From: Anaerolineales bacterium UBA877
GTDB taxonomy: Bacteria > Chloroflexota > Anaerolineae > Anaerolineales > Villigracilaceae
NCBI GenBank assembly: GCA_002294405.1
Contig: DBFP01000009.1
Coordinates: forward strand, 1 to 23,712
Direction: 5' to 3'
Length of the DNA stretch: 23,712 nt
Position 1 is the first letter of the stretch; every line of letters starts with the position of its first letter. Position numbers and translations under genes: made by a program. Below the pieces are notes generated by a model. It had not been told where the DNA came from and made no database searches. It saw nothing but the letters and a program-made list of their open reading frames with translations. Of the stretch, positions 15,899 to 23,678 are shown piece by piece.

Positions 15899-18436
15899 TT
15901 AGTTACCGGGATTATTGCTTTGATGGCATTTAAGACAAGTGTAGGTGGAATAGCTGACGGGGTGGCAATCAGCGCAAGTAGCCTGCCGATGGGTGGCACA
16001 ATTACCATCACACCCATTGGAATGAGTGAAATTGGCCGACCAATTGCTGGTGCTGTGACATTGGGCGCAATTGGTGCCAAAACCTGAGTGGGTTGATGGA
16101 GCAGAATGACATGAACCACAAGAAGGAGATAATCCGCTGTAGTTTCCACCTGCATGACATTGGGTGCAAGCCAAACCTGAATGTGCACCAGTCAGCGGGA
16201 ACCCCGAGGTAGAGTGGTTAAAGGATGCCGGTTTCCAGCCGCTGGTTGAATGACAAGAACCACAGTTCGTACCGAACTGACCACCGTGAGCATCGTTTGA
16301 GGCATGGCAGGCATAACAATTGGTCGGAGTGCCTTTGTAGACGCCGTTGATATGGCAACTTGAACAAGATACATTGACATGCTGACCAGTCAATTGGAAT
16401 GAGGAAAGATTGTGGTTGAAAGAAGCAGGTTTCCAGCCGCTTGTTGAATGGCAGGATCCGCAAGATGTACCATACTGTCCTCCGTGAGCATCGTTTGAGG
16501 CATGACAGGCATAACAATTGGTCGGGGTACCTTTGTAGACGCCGTTAACATGGCAGCTTGAACAGGATACGTTGACGTGCTGACCAGTCAATTGGAATGA
16601 GGAAAGATTATGGTTGAAAGAAGCAGGTTTCCAGGCACTGGTTGAATGGCAGGATCCGCAAGAAGTACCATACTGCCCTCCATGAGCATCTTTTGAGGCG
16701 TGGCAGGCATAACAATTGGTCGGGGTGCCTTTGTAGACGCCGTTAACATGGCAGCTTGAACAGGATACGTTGACATGCTGACCAGTCAATTGGAATGAGG
16801 AGAGGTTATGGTTGAAGGAAGCAGGTTTCCAGCCGCTGGTTGAATGGCAGGAAACACAACCTGTTCCAAACTGTCCATTGTGAGCGTCTTTGGTGGCATG
16901 ACAGGAATAGCAATCGATGGGCGTTCCCTTAAATACGCCATTAATATGGCAACCAGCACAAGCCACGTTCACATGTTTTCCCGTAAGTTTGAAGGTTGAG
17001 AGATTGTGGTCGAAGGTGGCAGGTTTCCAGGCGTTGGTCGAATGGCAGGAAACACATCCTGTTCCAAACTGTCCATTGTGAGCGTCTTTGGTGGCATGAC
17101 AGGAATAGCAGTCAGCAGGTGTGTCTTTAAATAAGCCATTAATATGACAGTTAACACACGCGACGGTAATATGTTGACCGGTCAATTTGAAGCTGGATAA
17201 ATTGTGATTAAATGTGGATGGTTTCCAGCTGTTTGTGGAATGACAGGAACCGCAATCGGTGCCAAGACTGCCCAGGTGGGTATCCTTCAATTGATGGCAG
17301 GAATAGCAATCCGTGGGCGTGCCATTGAGGATATTATTTGCATGGCAAACATCACACTGGACCACAGCGTGTTTCCCTGTCAATTTGAAGATGGATAAAC
17401 CATGATCATATATCGCCGGATTCCAGGCTGAAGGATCGTGACAACCACTGCAGTCAAATCCTTCACTCCCCTTGTGGATATCTCTAAGTGTGTGGCAGGA
17501 ATAACAGTCGGTGGGTGTGCCCTGTAGAATATGATGGACATGGCAATTGCCGCATGCAGTGCTAGCATGTTGACCGATTAATTTGAACGAAGACAGGGAA
17601 TGATCATATTTTGCTTGTGTCCATCCTTCGGGAGTGTGGCAAGAGCCACAATCCGTTCCAAGTCGACCCTGGTGGATATCCTGCTTGGAATGACATGAAT
17701 TGCAGTCCTGGGAAGTAGCCTTGAGGTCAGCAAGTGACCGTGTATTCACGTGACATTGAGCACACGAGGTCTGGGTATGTTTCCCGGTTAATGGGAAGGC
17801 AACTTTCGCATGATCGAAATTGTGTCCATATGTCTCTGCCCCGTCATGACAGGAAAGACAGTCAACCCCGAAATCAAGAACGTGGGTCTGGGTGAAGGCA
17901 CCATCCATTTGAAAATGGCAGGTGGTACATATATTTACATCGAACCCTAAATAGATCCTGGCATGACAATCATCGCAGGTGAAGGACGAACCATCGGTCT
18001 TCACCTGGTGACTGCTAATGGAGAAGCCAAATGAACCATGGATGAAGGTGGCATTACTTAAATCCAATAACGGTGCGTCCGGACCCCGATGGTCTGGATG
18101 GCAATTGCGGCAGCTTAGGCTGGAATTGTCTTTAAACAGTACCCCATGGAGTGTGGTTGGGTCCTGCCACTGGACCGCGACATCCGTGTGGCATATCACA
18201 CACCTATCAGCCATGCTGGATGTACTCCAGAAAGGTGCGTGGCAAACACTGCATTGACCACCGATCTCTGCATGCGAGGAAACACCGCCCAAGGGAGCGC
18301 CTGTCCGGTTGTTGAGCGCATCCGGGCTGAACAGCATGCCACCCTTTACAAAACTGAATCCACCCACAAGAAGGGATACGATTACTGCGGCAATGATGCT
18401 GGAGGTGGAGAGGAATCCCAGATGGGTATTTTTCAT
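15899..18436 (-). CDS. 35-heme c-type cytochrome built of tandem three-heme units
   Basis: About 845 residues with 35 CXXCH motifs, counted by eye. An uncleaved-looking hydrophobic helix (about 12-33) anchors it. Eight hemes in the N-terminal block match the 20-heme paralog (CSVCH, CVICH, CRNCH, CDDCH, CTTCH and on). Then come seven full 66-residue units, each with three CXXCH and three other His (NHN, GQH, DAH), enough for bis-His ligation of every heme. The end carries CTQCH, CGSCH, CAQCH, an atypical CDGNCATH, CADCH and CLKCH. The role is long-range electron transfer outside the membrane, fed by the b-type cytochrome just upstream. Frame is open to GTG 18442, but AAGG precedes ATG 18436 by five bases, and MKN matches the paralog. 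It follows the b-cytochrome stop by 7 bp. Confidence 0.95.
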   Translation of the reverse strand: MKNTHLGFLSTSSIIAAVIVSLLVGGFSFVKGGMLFSPDALNNRTGAPLGGVSSHAEIGGQCSVCHAPFWSTSSMADRCVICHTDVAVQWQDPTTLHGVLFKDNSSLSCRNCHPDHRGPDAPLLDLSNATFIHGSFGFSISSHQVKTDGSSFTCDDCHARIYLGFDVNICTTCHFQMDGAFTQTHVLDFGVDCLSCHDGAETYGHNFDHAKVAFPLTGKHTQTSCAQCHVNTRSLADLKATSQDCNSCHSKQDIHQGRLGTDCGSCHTPEGWTQAKYDHSLSSFKLIGQHASTACGNCHVHHILQGTPTDCYSCHTLRDIHKGSEGFDCSGCHDPSAWNPAIYDHGLSIFKLTGKHAVVQCDVCHANNILNGTPTDCYSCHQLKDTHLGSLGTDCGSCHSTNSWKPSTFNHNLSSFKLTGQHITVACVNCHINGLFKDTPADCYSCHATKDAHNGQFGTGCVSCHSTNAWKPATFDHNLSTFKLTGKHVNVACAGCHINGVFKGTPIDCYSCHATKDAHNGQFGTGCVSCHSTSGWKPASFNHNLSSFQLTGQHVNVSCSSCHVNGVYKGTPTNCYACHASKDAHGGQYGTSCGSCHSTSAWKPASFNHNLSSFQLTGQHVNVSCSSCHVNGVYKGTPTNCYACHASNDAHGGQYGTSCGSCHSTSGWKPASFNHNLSSFQLTGQHVNVSCSSCHINGVYKGTPTNCYACHASNDAHGGQFGTNCGSCHSTSGWKPASFNHSTSGFPLTGAHSGLACTQCHAGGNYSGLSPSCGSCHSAPSTHSGFGTNCAQCHSTSNWSANFTHSNGCDGNCATHRQATCADCHPVSYSTYTCLKCHQSNNPGN
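16230..17615 (-). repeat. 198-bp in-frame tandem repeat within the 35-heme cytochrome gene
   Basis: The landmark GGTTTCCAG-like (plus strand; the codons for the WKP motif) recurs at 16230, 16428, 16626, 16824, 17022, 17220, 17418 and, diverged, 17616: an exact 198-bp period with no indels across seven units. The units at 16428 and 16626 differ at only about 14 positions by hand count, so these copies are recent; similarity falls toward the gene's 5' side (higher coordinates). Confidence 0.95.
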
Positions 18437-18443
18437 CATCACC

Positions 18444-19025
18444 TTACTTTAGCAAAGTAGCGTAATACAGGGCAGCACCTATATGAATGAAAGCAGCCGT
18501 GAAAAGTGCCATCCCGATCGGGATGTGGATAATATGCCAGATGGCGAATAATCGTCGGGCGCGGGATAATGCTGCCGCCTGGACCTGTCCAGAAACTGTT
18601 TCCATCTCGACGCCGTCCAGGGTACGCGGAATTTGGGTATAGATATAACGCCCTACAAACCCGCTGGCGACGATTAATATTGTTAATAGGGTAGTGGCAC
18701 CGGCGAGACCATTAAATTTCCAGGAGGTATGGAGCAATACCATGTACGGACCCACAAGACCGGTAAAAATGTGGAACTGGAGCCAGGAGGCCATACTCCC
18801 CCAATTCGCAACCCGACTGCGCTTGCGGATGGAATAAAGTATTTCGGTCAGCAGCATGAGAATGAATCCCAAGATACCCAGCAGGTGACCAAACAATGCT
18901 CCGGCAGGGGGGATGGTTCGCGTCAAAAAAACAACGATCGCGTAGACAGCACTGATCAGGAGGGCTGCAAGAAAAGCCAACCACAATCCACGGTTGCCGC
19001 TATATTGTGTGGTGTAGTGTGCCAC
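18444..19025 (-). CDS. b-type di-heme membrane cytochrome (cytochrome b561/ferric-reductase-like)
   Basis: A 193-residue protein with about five hydrophobic helices. Two helices carry the classical HX13H spacing: His85/His99 in the third and His167/His181 in the fifth; these would ligate two b hemes across the membrane. Another His is in GHLLGILGF (helix 2). The basic loop SIRKRSR is probably cytoplasmic. I infer that it passes electrons between the cytoplasmic/quinone side and the multiheme proteins. GTG 19025 is preferred, with GGAGG about six bases upstream; TTG 19028 is the longer option. It overlaps the 3' end of the flavoprotein gene by 26 bp and sits 7 bp before the 35-heme gene, so co-transcription is very likely. 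The exact family name is uncertain. Confidence 0.82.
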   Translation of the reverse strand: MAHYTTQYSGNRGLWLAFLAALLISAVYAIVVFLTRTIPPAGALFGHLLGILGFILMLLTEILYSIRKRSRVANWGSMASWLQFHIFTGLVGPYMVLLHTSWKFNGLAGATTLLTILIVASGFVGRYIYTQIPRTLDGVEMETVSGQVQAAALSRARRLFAIWHIIHIPIGMALFTAAFIHIGAALYYATLLK

Positions 19026-20346
19026 CAATGACCTCCGCTTGATTTAATCCTTTCCTGCCGTGCGACCAAAAATCCATCACAATTTGACCTATAGGTGCCC
19101 CAGGTTGAAGGAGCGGCCGGATGGGAGAAATATCCATTTTTGAAGAAATCAATTCCTGCAAGGGCAATGATAGTTTTTGTTCCCCCATCACCAGGGCACC
19201 AAGAATTGTCTTCTCTCCTATCATCAAACGAACATGGTTAAGGTCAGAACTACTTTCCAGTGAAATCGTGTTCGGTAGTTCTTTCCAAGTCTCACTTGAG
19301 CCGCGTGCCACAGATACCAGGTCATCGTCCTTACCGCTTCCGACCGAGCCGATAATAGTGGTCATCACTCCAGCCAGTCGGAGCACATTGACAGCCACCT
19401 TCCGAAAATAGGTATTCCTTTCACCAGTCATATTCGCAGCAGCAACCTTGCCTTTTTCACGAGCAGGACCCCATAAAGTGTCAACAATGGATTGCCCGCT
19501 TACCGGATCGTAAACCTGGGAAACATCTCCAGCGGCAAAGACATCCCGGCTGCTGGTTTGAAGAGTTTCATCTGTCAGGATGCCGCGGTCGGTCTCGAGA
19601 CCAGCAGTCCTGGCCAGATCCATTCGTGGCTTTACCCCCACCCCCACCGCCACAATCTCGCATTTGAGGGTCTCCCCATTTTTTGTGAGAATGCCAACCA
19701 CCTTACCGTTTTTCCCCAAGATTTCCGCCGCCTCCGTTTGATAGTGCAGAATTACTCCGTCTTCGGCAAGGCGATGCTCCATGAGGCGGGATTCTTTTCG
19801 ATCAAGCACGTTTGGCCAGTAGCGATCTCCACGCAGGAAATAATGCACCTTTAAACCCCGTGATAGCAATCCCTCCACCATTTCGACAGCGATAATTCCC
19901 CCGCCAACAACGACGGCGGTCCTGGCTTTACGCGCCAATGCAAGGATATGACGCGTATCTTCAAAATCATCCATTTTGACCACGCCAACCAAGGTGGCTC
20001 CCGGAATGGTTAGTGGGACAGCAGTTGAACCAGTTGCCAGCAGGAGGCGGTCATAAGTTAATTTTCCCAGCGACCCCATCTCCAATTGGTGTTTACCAGG
20101 ATCTAGATGGGTGGCTACTCCGTGGATGTATTTAATATTAAGCGGTTTCCAATCGGTTTTTATGAATATGGTAAGTTGTTTTTCGGGGATTTCGCCATTC
20201 AGGTAGTAGGCAATTCCCGGGCGCGAGTAAAATCCGTGAGGATCGTCTCCAACCAGAGTGATTTCTGCGGATTTTTCCAAGTTCCTTATAGTTTGAACAG
20301 CCGCAACACCGGTCACTCCTGTACCGACGATTACATAACGGGTCAT
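19000..20346 (-). CDS. FAD-dependent NAD(P)H oxidoreductase of the locus
   Basis: A 448-residue pyridine-nucleotide-disulfide-oxidoreductase-fold protein. YVIVGTGVTGVAAVQ (about 4-18) binds FAD ADP; LLLATGS (101-107); AVVVGGGIIAVEMVE (about 144-158) binds NAD(P)H; VFAAGDVSQV (about 269-278) closes the flavin site. SRPGIAYYLNGEI lacks the redox Cys of CoA-disulfide reductases and NADH oxidases, so it resembles the NirB/rubredoxin-reductase type that hands electrons to an Fe-S partner. The C-terminal 130 residues are a separate domain. No signal peptide is present, so it should be cytoplasmic. It overlaps the ferredoxin gene by 4 bp (ATGA), implying a tight complex. The direction of electron flow cannot be read from sequence. 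Confidence 0.88.
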   Translation of the reverse strand: MTRYVIVGTGVTGVAAVQTIRNLEKSAEITLVGDDPHGFYSRPGIAYYLNGEIPEKQLTIFIKTDWKPLNIKYIHGVATHLDPGKHQLEMGSLGKLTYDRLLLATGSTAVPLTIPGATLVGVVKMDDFEDTRHILALARKARTAVVVGGGIIAVEMVEGLLSRGLKVHYFLRGDRYWPNVLDRKESRLMEHRLAEDGVILHYQTEAAEILGKNGKVVGILTKNGETLKCEIVAVGVGVKPRMDLARTAGLETDRGILTDETLQTSSRDVFAAGDVSQVYDPVSGQSIVDTLWGPAREKGKVAAANMTGERNTYFRKVAVNVLRLAGVMTTIIGSVGSGKDDDLVSVARGSSETWKELPNTISLESSSDLNHVRLMIGEKTILGALVMGEQKLSLPLQELISSKMDISPIRPLLQPGAPIGQIVMDFWSHGRKGLNQAEVIGGTLHHTI

Positions 20347-20609
20347 TCCGCCCCCTTTGAAAACAGGTCCGTCCTTTCAAAGCGCAACACCCCACGCGGA
20401 CAGCGACGCACGCACTCTCCGCATGTCAGGCATTGGGAAACTTCGATATTTTCACCCAACCAGGCATGCCGGCGTACGTCAATTCCTATGGGGCAACTAA
20501 ATGAACAAATGCCACACTGAACACACCGTTCACTTTCGGGAACGACGTGCCCGGAAACCAGGACTTCTCTACGCCGTGATTCGTGGCTCAAAGACAATTG
20601 AATACCCAT
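20343..20609 (-). CDS. 2[4Fe-4S] ferredoxin-type protein
   Basis: An 88-residue protein with two CX2CX2CX3CP clusters: Cys29, 32, 35, 39 (CVQCGICSFSCP) and Cys60, 63, 66, 70 (CLTCGECVRRCP). Between them lies IGIDVRRHAWLGENIEVSQ; the CP-x-GIDVR wording and 20-residue linker recall the cytoplasmic Fe-S domains of NapH/CcoG-type proteins and HdrC more than a clostridial ferredoxin. It has no membrane segment. As first gene of the operon it probably relays electrons between the flavoprotein and the membrane cytochrome b. There is no ribosome site, and a promoter lies immediately upstream, so translation may start on a nearly leaderless mRNA. Confidence 0.9.
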   Translation of the reverse strand: MGIQLSLSHESRRREVLVSGHVVPESERCVQCGICSFSCPIGIDVRRHAWLGENIEVSQCLTCGECVRRCPRGVLRFERTDLFSKGAE

Positions 20610-20618
20610 AAGTTGGCT

Positions 20619-20647
20619 ATATTACCCTAATTTATTCAGATGAACAA
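20619..20647 (-). promoter_or_regulatory. candidate promoter of the electron-transfer operon
   Basis: Leftward TTGTTC, 17-bp spacer, TATAAT-like TAATAT; nine bases separate the -10 from the ferredoxin ATG, which implies a 5' leader of only about 2-3 bases. No regulator operator is recognised around it. Confidence 0.5.
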
Positions 20648-20677
20648 TGAATATAGTTATCAAATTTGCAAGGATAT

Positions 20678-20704
20678 GAAAACCGGGTCCCCATCGAGAC
20701 CCGG
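20678..20704 (-). terminator. Rho-independent terminator of the cold-shock gene
   Basis: A 7-bp GC-rich stem CCGGGTC / GACCCGG with an 8-base loop, followed leftward by TTTT, 20 bp past the cold-shock stop. The short T-run makes it moderate. Confidence 0.65.
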
Positions 20705-20724
20705 CATCTTTGGAAATGATGCGA

Positions 20725-20940
20725 TCACTCGATCGGTACGACGTTGGATGCCTGAAGTCCTTTTGGCCCCTGTTCGATTGAGAATTCGACCTTCTGATTT
20801 TCCTCCAGGCGCTTATAACCTTCCATCTGGAGGGCTGAGAAGTGCACGAACACATCCTCACCATCCTCGCGACCGATGAAACCAAACCCCTTGGTAGCAT
20901 TAAACCATTTTACTGTTCCAACATGACGTTCTTCTGACAT
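20725..20940 (-). CDS. cold-shock protein, CspA family
   Basis: A 71-residue single-stranded nucleic-acid-binding beta barrel, usual length. [15 protein letters not shown] (about 8-22) includes RNP1 (KGFGFI) and DVFVHFSAL (about 29-37) includes RNP2. It ends with [11 protein letters not shown]. It probably acts as an RNA chaperone. A ribosome site AGGAG lies 8 bp upstream of ATG. It is a single-gene transcript with promoter and terminator, and a 5' leader of about 70 bases. Confidence 0.97.
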   Translation of the reverse strand: MSEERHVGTVKWFNATKGFGFIGREDGEDVFVHFSALQMEGYKRLEENQKVEFSIEQGPKGLQASNVVPIE

Positions 20941-21015
20941 TTATCCTTCTCCTGCAAAGAATTGATCGGCTCCTGTCTGGACACATGAGGCGAGACGGGG
21001 GCACAATGGGCGAAA

Positions 21016-21043
21016 GCTTATCATGCCGGTTTGATGATGTCAA
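21016..21043 (-). promoter_or_regulatory. putative cold-shock gene promoter
   Basis: A perfect TTGACA (21038-21043), 16-bp spacer, then ATAAGC; the 15-bp-spaced GATAAG is an alternative -10. The -10 is weak but the -35 is consensus. Confidence 0.55.
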
Positions 21044-21118
21044 GAGTTAAATGAACAATAGGAAAGGCAATGTATATACCTAGCATGTTTCCCCTCTTTT
21101 TAATCCACTTTCAAACCG

Positions 21119-21844
21119 CTACTTTCTCTCTACTGTCAGCGCGGAGGAAGTGCTTCCCCCTTCCATTTGCATGTACTTTGCTGTGATTGTATCTTCCATC
21201 AACCTTTTCAACCGCCGTCTTTCGAGCCCCACAGGATTAAGCGGATTGAAAGCGACCGGTTTTCCGACCACGAGGTATCCCGAACCATGGATGGTGACAG
21301 GAAAGAATTCGAGACGTTGTCCCTTCTCGGCGTAATACCTCTCTCCGAGGCGAACAAAACTGTGTTGGAATGGCTGCATCTTAGTTAGCGGATCTTTGTA
21401 AAGACGATAATCTTCCGGGAACACCAATAGGAATTTTCCTTCGCTCAACAGGCTCATACTCATATCCAAAGTCTCTTGCATGCGATCATAATCATGGACA
21501 TAGACAGGAATACATCCGAGGGAATAAAACAGGGGAACACTGATCTTGCAGATCGCACGGGATAACCAAACGCTTGCTGGGGGTTTAATATGCAATTGCC
21601 GTTCAACGAAATCAGCCTGGAGCCATAGAGGTGCCAGCTGCTTATCCATCATGTCCGCGATCACCCAGTGATGAACCCGAACAGGAATGGAACAGGCTGC
21701 TGCGATTGGACCCGTGGCATCAAGATGGTTACAAATGAAAACAGCCGGTCCATGGCGGGGGAGGTTTTCTTCCCCAATCAATTTTCCACCCCATAAAAAT
21801 AAATCCACCATTCCCACGATTAATTGATACATTCCATCATTCAT
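21119..21844 (-). CDS. PlsC-like glycerolipid acyltransferase, degenerate motif I
   Basis: A 241-residue protein with the layout of 1-acyl-glycerol-3-phosphate acyltransferases: a short hydrophobic N-terminus, then PAVFICNHLDATGP where the family has NHxSxxD, and LLVFPEDYR where it has FPEGTR. Motif I keeps the His but has no Asp five residues later (Gly is there; an Asp lies at +2). The FPEG motif has Asp for Gly. So either the active site is rearranged or activity is lost. It would act at the cytoplasmic membrane face in phospholipid synthesis. The start has AGGTGG about six bases upstream. It appears to be transcribed alone. Confidence 0.75.
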   Translation of the reverse strand: MNDGMYQLIVGMVDLFLWGGKLIGEENLPRHGPAVFICNHLDATGPIAAACSIPVRVHHWVIADMMDKQLAPLWLQADFVERQLHIKPPASVWLSRAICKISVPLFYSLGCIPVYVHDYDRMQETLDMSMSLLSEGKFLLVFPEDYRLYKDPLTKMQPFQHSFVRLGERYYAEKGQRLEFFPVTIHGSGYLVVGKPVAFNPLNPVGLERRRLKRLMEDTITAKYMQMEGGSTSSALTVERK

Positions 21845-22142
21845 GTTTCACCACCTGGATGATCAATCGCGGTTTTTAAGCGGGCTTCGTAAAATGCAAC
21901 GGGAAAGCCTTTTCCTTACTGCTTAAGGCAACCTACCAGAGTGCCAATCCCAATGCATCATGCGACACCTTTCTTAATAATTATAACCCTTTCATCCTGG
22001 ATAGTAACCGGAACTGAAACGTAAAGAACATGAGTTTCAAGCTAGTTTATTAAATGTGAGGGAGCAAATTGGTGATTAAGATATATCATCCAATATTTAC
22101 CGTGGTGGAGGGTTTATTCCACTCTAATCAGCAAAACCTGTT
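21845..22142. other. intergenic region between the acyltransferase and comM
   Basis: About 300 bp, AT-rich. Apart from the ribosome site of the acyltransferase gene I see nothing: no clear terminator for comM, no RNA gene, no supported reading frame. Confidence 0.5.
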
Positions 22143-23672
22143 CTAAATTGTCAGCAAACGCGGTCGATACTGCAGGGCCTCCGCCAGGTGCGATGAGACA
22201 ATGGATTCGCTTCCGGCAAGGTCAGCGATCGTACGGGCTAATTTCAGGATCCTATGATACCCGCGGGCTGACAATTGCAGCTGATTCATGGCTGTTTGCA
22301 TTAATACCTGTCCGGTCTCATAAAGTGTGCAGAACTTGCGGACATCAGCGGGACGCATGTCGGCATTATTCCTGGCGAGGGAATTTTTTGCGATGCCAAA
22401 CCTGACCCTTTGAATTTCGCGCGCGGCTTCGACCCGGTCCCGAATCGGTCCAGATGCCTCCCCCAGCCGCTTCTCAGCCAATTTCTCATATTCTATCCGG
22501 GGCACCTCCACGTGGATGTCAATCCGATCCAACAATGGTCCCGAAATTCTCTTCTGGTATTTAGTTACCACCATGGAGGAGCACGTGCAGGGTTTAACCG
22601 GATCCCCGTAATACCCGCACGGGCATGGATTCATTGCGCCAATCAGTTGGAAACTGGCTGGAAAAGTCAAGGAGCCTTGTGCGCGGCTGATGGTTACGAA
22701 CTTGTCTTCAAGAGGTTGACGCAGCACTTCCAGCACACGCATTCCGAACTCTGGCAGTTCATCCAAAAAAAGGACCCCTTGATGAGCAAGAGAGATCTCC
22801 CCCGGATGCGGCCAATTGCCGCCACCCACCAAGCCGGCATGGCTGATGGTATGGTGGGGAGCGCGGAAGGGACGATTGCGCAGCAATGGAGTTTCGGGTG
22901 GGAGTTGGTCGGCAACCGAATAGATGCGGGTGACATCCAATGCCTCATCGATGGACATTTTTGGCAGGATGCCCGGCAGCGCCCGTGCCAGGAGGGTTTT
23001 TCCTGCCCCCGGAGGTCCGATCATAATTACATTATGTCCGCCGGCTGCTGCCACTTCGAGGGCGCGCTTAACATGCTCCTGGCCTTTTACTTCACCAAAA
23101 TCGGTTGACGGTGAAAGGGGGGTATCTTCAACTTCTTTACGGAGATACGGCAGGATAGGCTTGCGTCCCGCCAGATGGGTAAAGAGAACTGCCAGGGAGG
23201 ATACAGGGATGACTTCCAAACCGGGGATGAGAGCAGCTTCAGCTGCATCAGACTCTGGGACCACGATGCGCTTGAATCCAGCATTCCGGGCGGTTGCAGC
23301 CATGGGCAGTACGCCGCGTGCGTGGCGAACAGCGCCGTCCAATGATAATTCACCCACAACCATTGTTTCTTCTGTGATCTCTGGCGGCAACATGCCCGTG
23401 TAAACCAGTACCCCAAGAGCGATGGGCAGATCATAAGCCGGACCCTCTTTGCGGACCGAAGCGGGGGCAAGGTTGACCACCAACCGTTTTCGTGGGAAAG
23501 GGACTCCTGCATTCCGCACCGCAGCCTGCACCCTTTCGCGGCTTTCCTGGATGGCTGTGTCTGGCAGACCAACAATGGTCATACCGGGGAATCCGGAGGT
23601 GTAGTCCACCTCAACCTCGACCACCACCCCATCCAACCCGATCACAGCACAGGAATAGACACGTGCTAGCAT
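22143..23672 (-). CDS. comM: YifB/ComM-family Mg-chelatase-like AAA+ ATPase
   Basis: A 509-residue protein, full length for the family. The N-terminal Lon-like S5 domain starts MLARVYSCAVIGLDG and includes GFPGMTIVGLPDTAIQESRERV and YDLPIALGVL. The Mg-chelatase AAA+ core has Walker A GPPGAGKT (219-226) and Walker B VLFLDELPEF. AMNPCPCGYYGD plus CTC is the family's Cys-rich insert. The C-terminal domain ends in ARGYHRILKLARTIADLAGS. In competent bacteria ComM is a helicase that aids branch migration of incoming DNA; elsewhere its role is less clear. There is no ribosome site, and a promoter places the RNA start at the ATG. Confidence 0.95.
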   Translation of the reverse strand: MLARVYSCAVIGLDGVVVEVEVDYTSGFPGMTIVGLPDTAIQESRERVQAAVRNAGVPFPRKRLVVNLAPASVRKEGPAYDLPIALGVLVYTGMLPPEITEETMVVGELSLDGAVRHARGVLPMAATARNAGFKRIVVPESDAAEAALIPGLEVIPVSSLAVLFTHLAGRKPILPYLRKEVEDTPLSPSTDFGEVKGQEHVKRALEVAAAGGHNVIMIGPPGAGKTLLARALPGILPKMSIDEALDVTRIYSVADQLPPETPLLRNRPFRAPHHTISHAGLVGGGNWPHPGEISLAHQGVLFLDELPEFGMRVLEVLRQPLEDKFVTISRAQGSLTFPASFQLIGAMNPCPCGYYGDPVKPCTCSSMVVTKYQKRISGPLLDRIDIHVEVPRIEYEKLAEKRLGEASGPIRDRVEAAREIQRVRFGIAKNSLARNNADMRPADVRKFCTLYETGQVLMQTAMNQLQLSARGYHRILKLARTIADLAGSESIVSSHLAEALQYRPRLLTI

Positions 23673-23678
23673 GGCTAG

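Noticed and set aside
16230..17615. Regularly spaced repeats that could suggest a CRISPR array
   Set aside because: The 198-bp period is fully inside an open reading frame and encodes heme motifs; there are no short identical repeats with unique spacers and no cas genes.
22410..23108. 232-codon open frame on the plus strand
   Set aside because: Antisense to comM, whose protein is unmistakable; a shadow frame.
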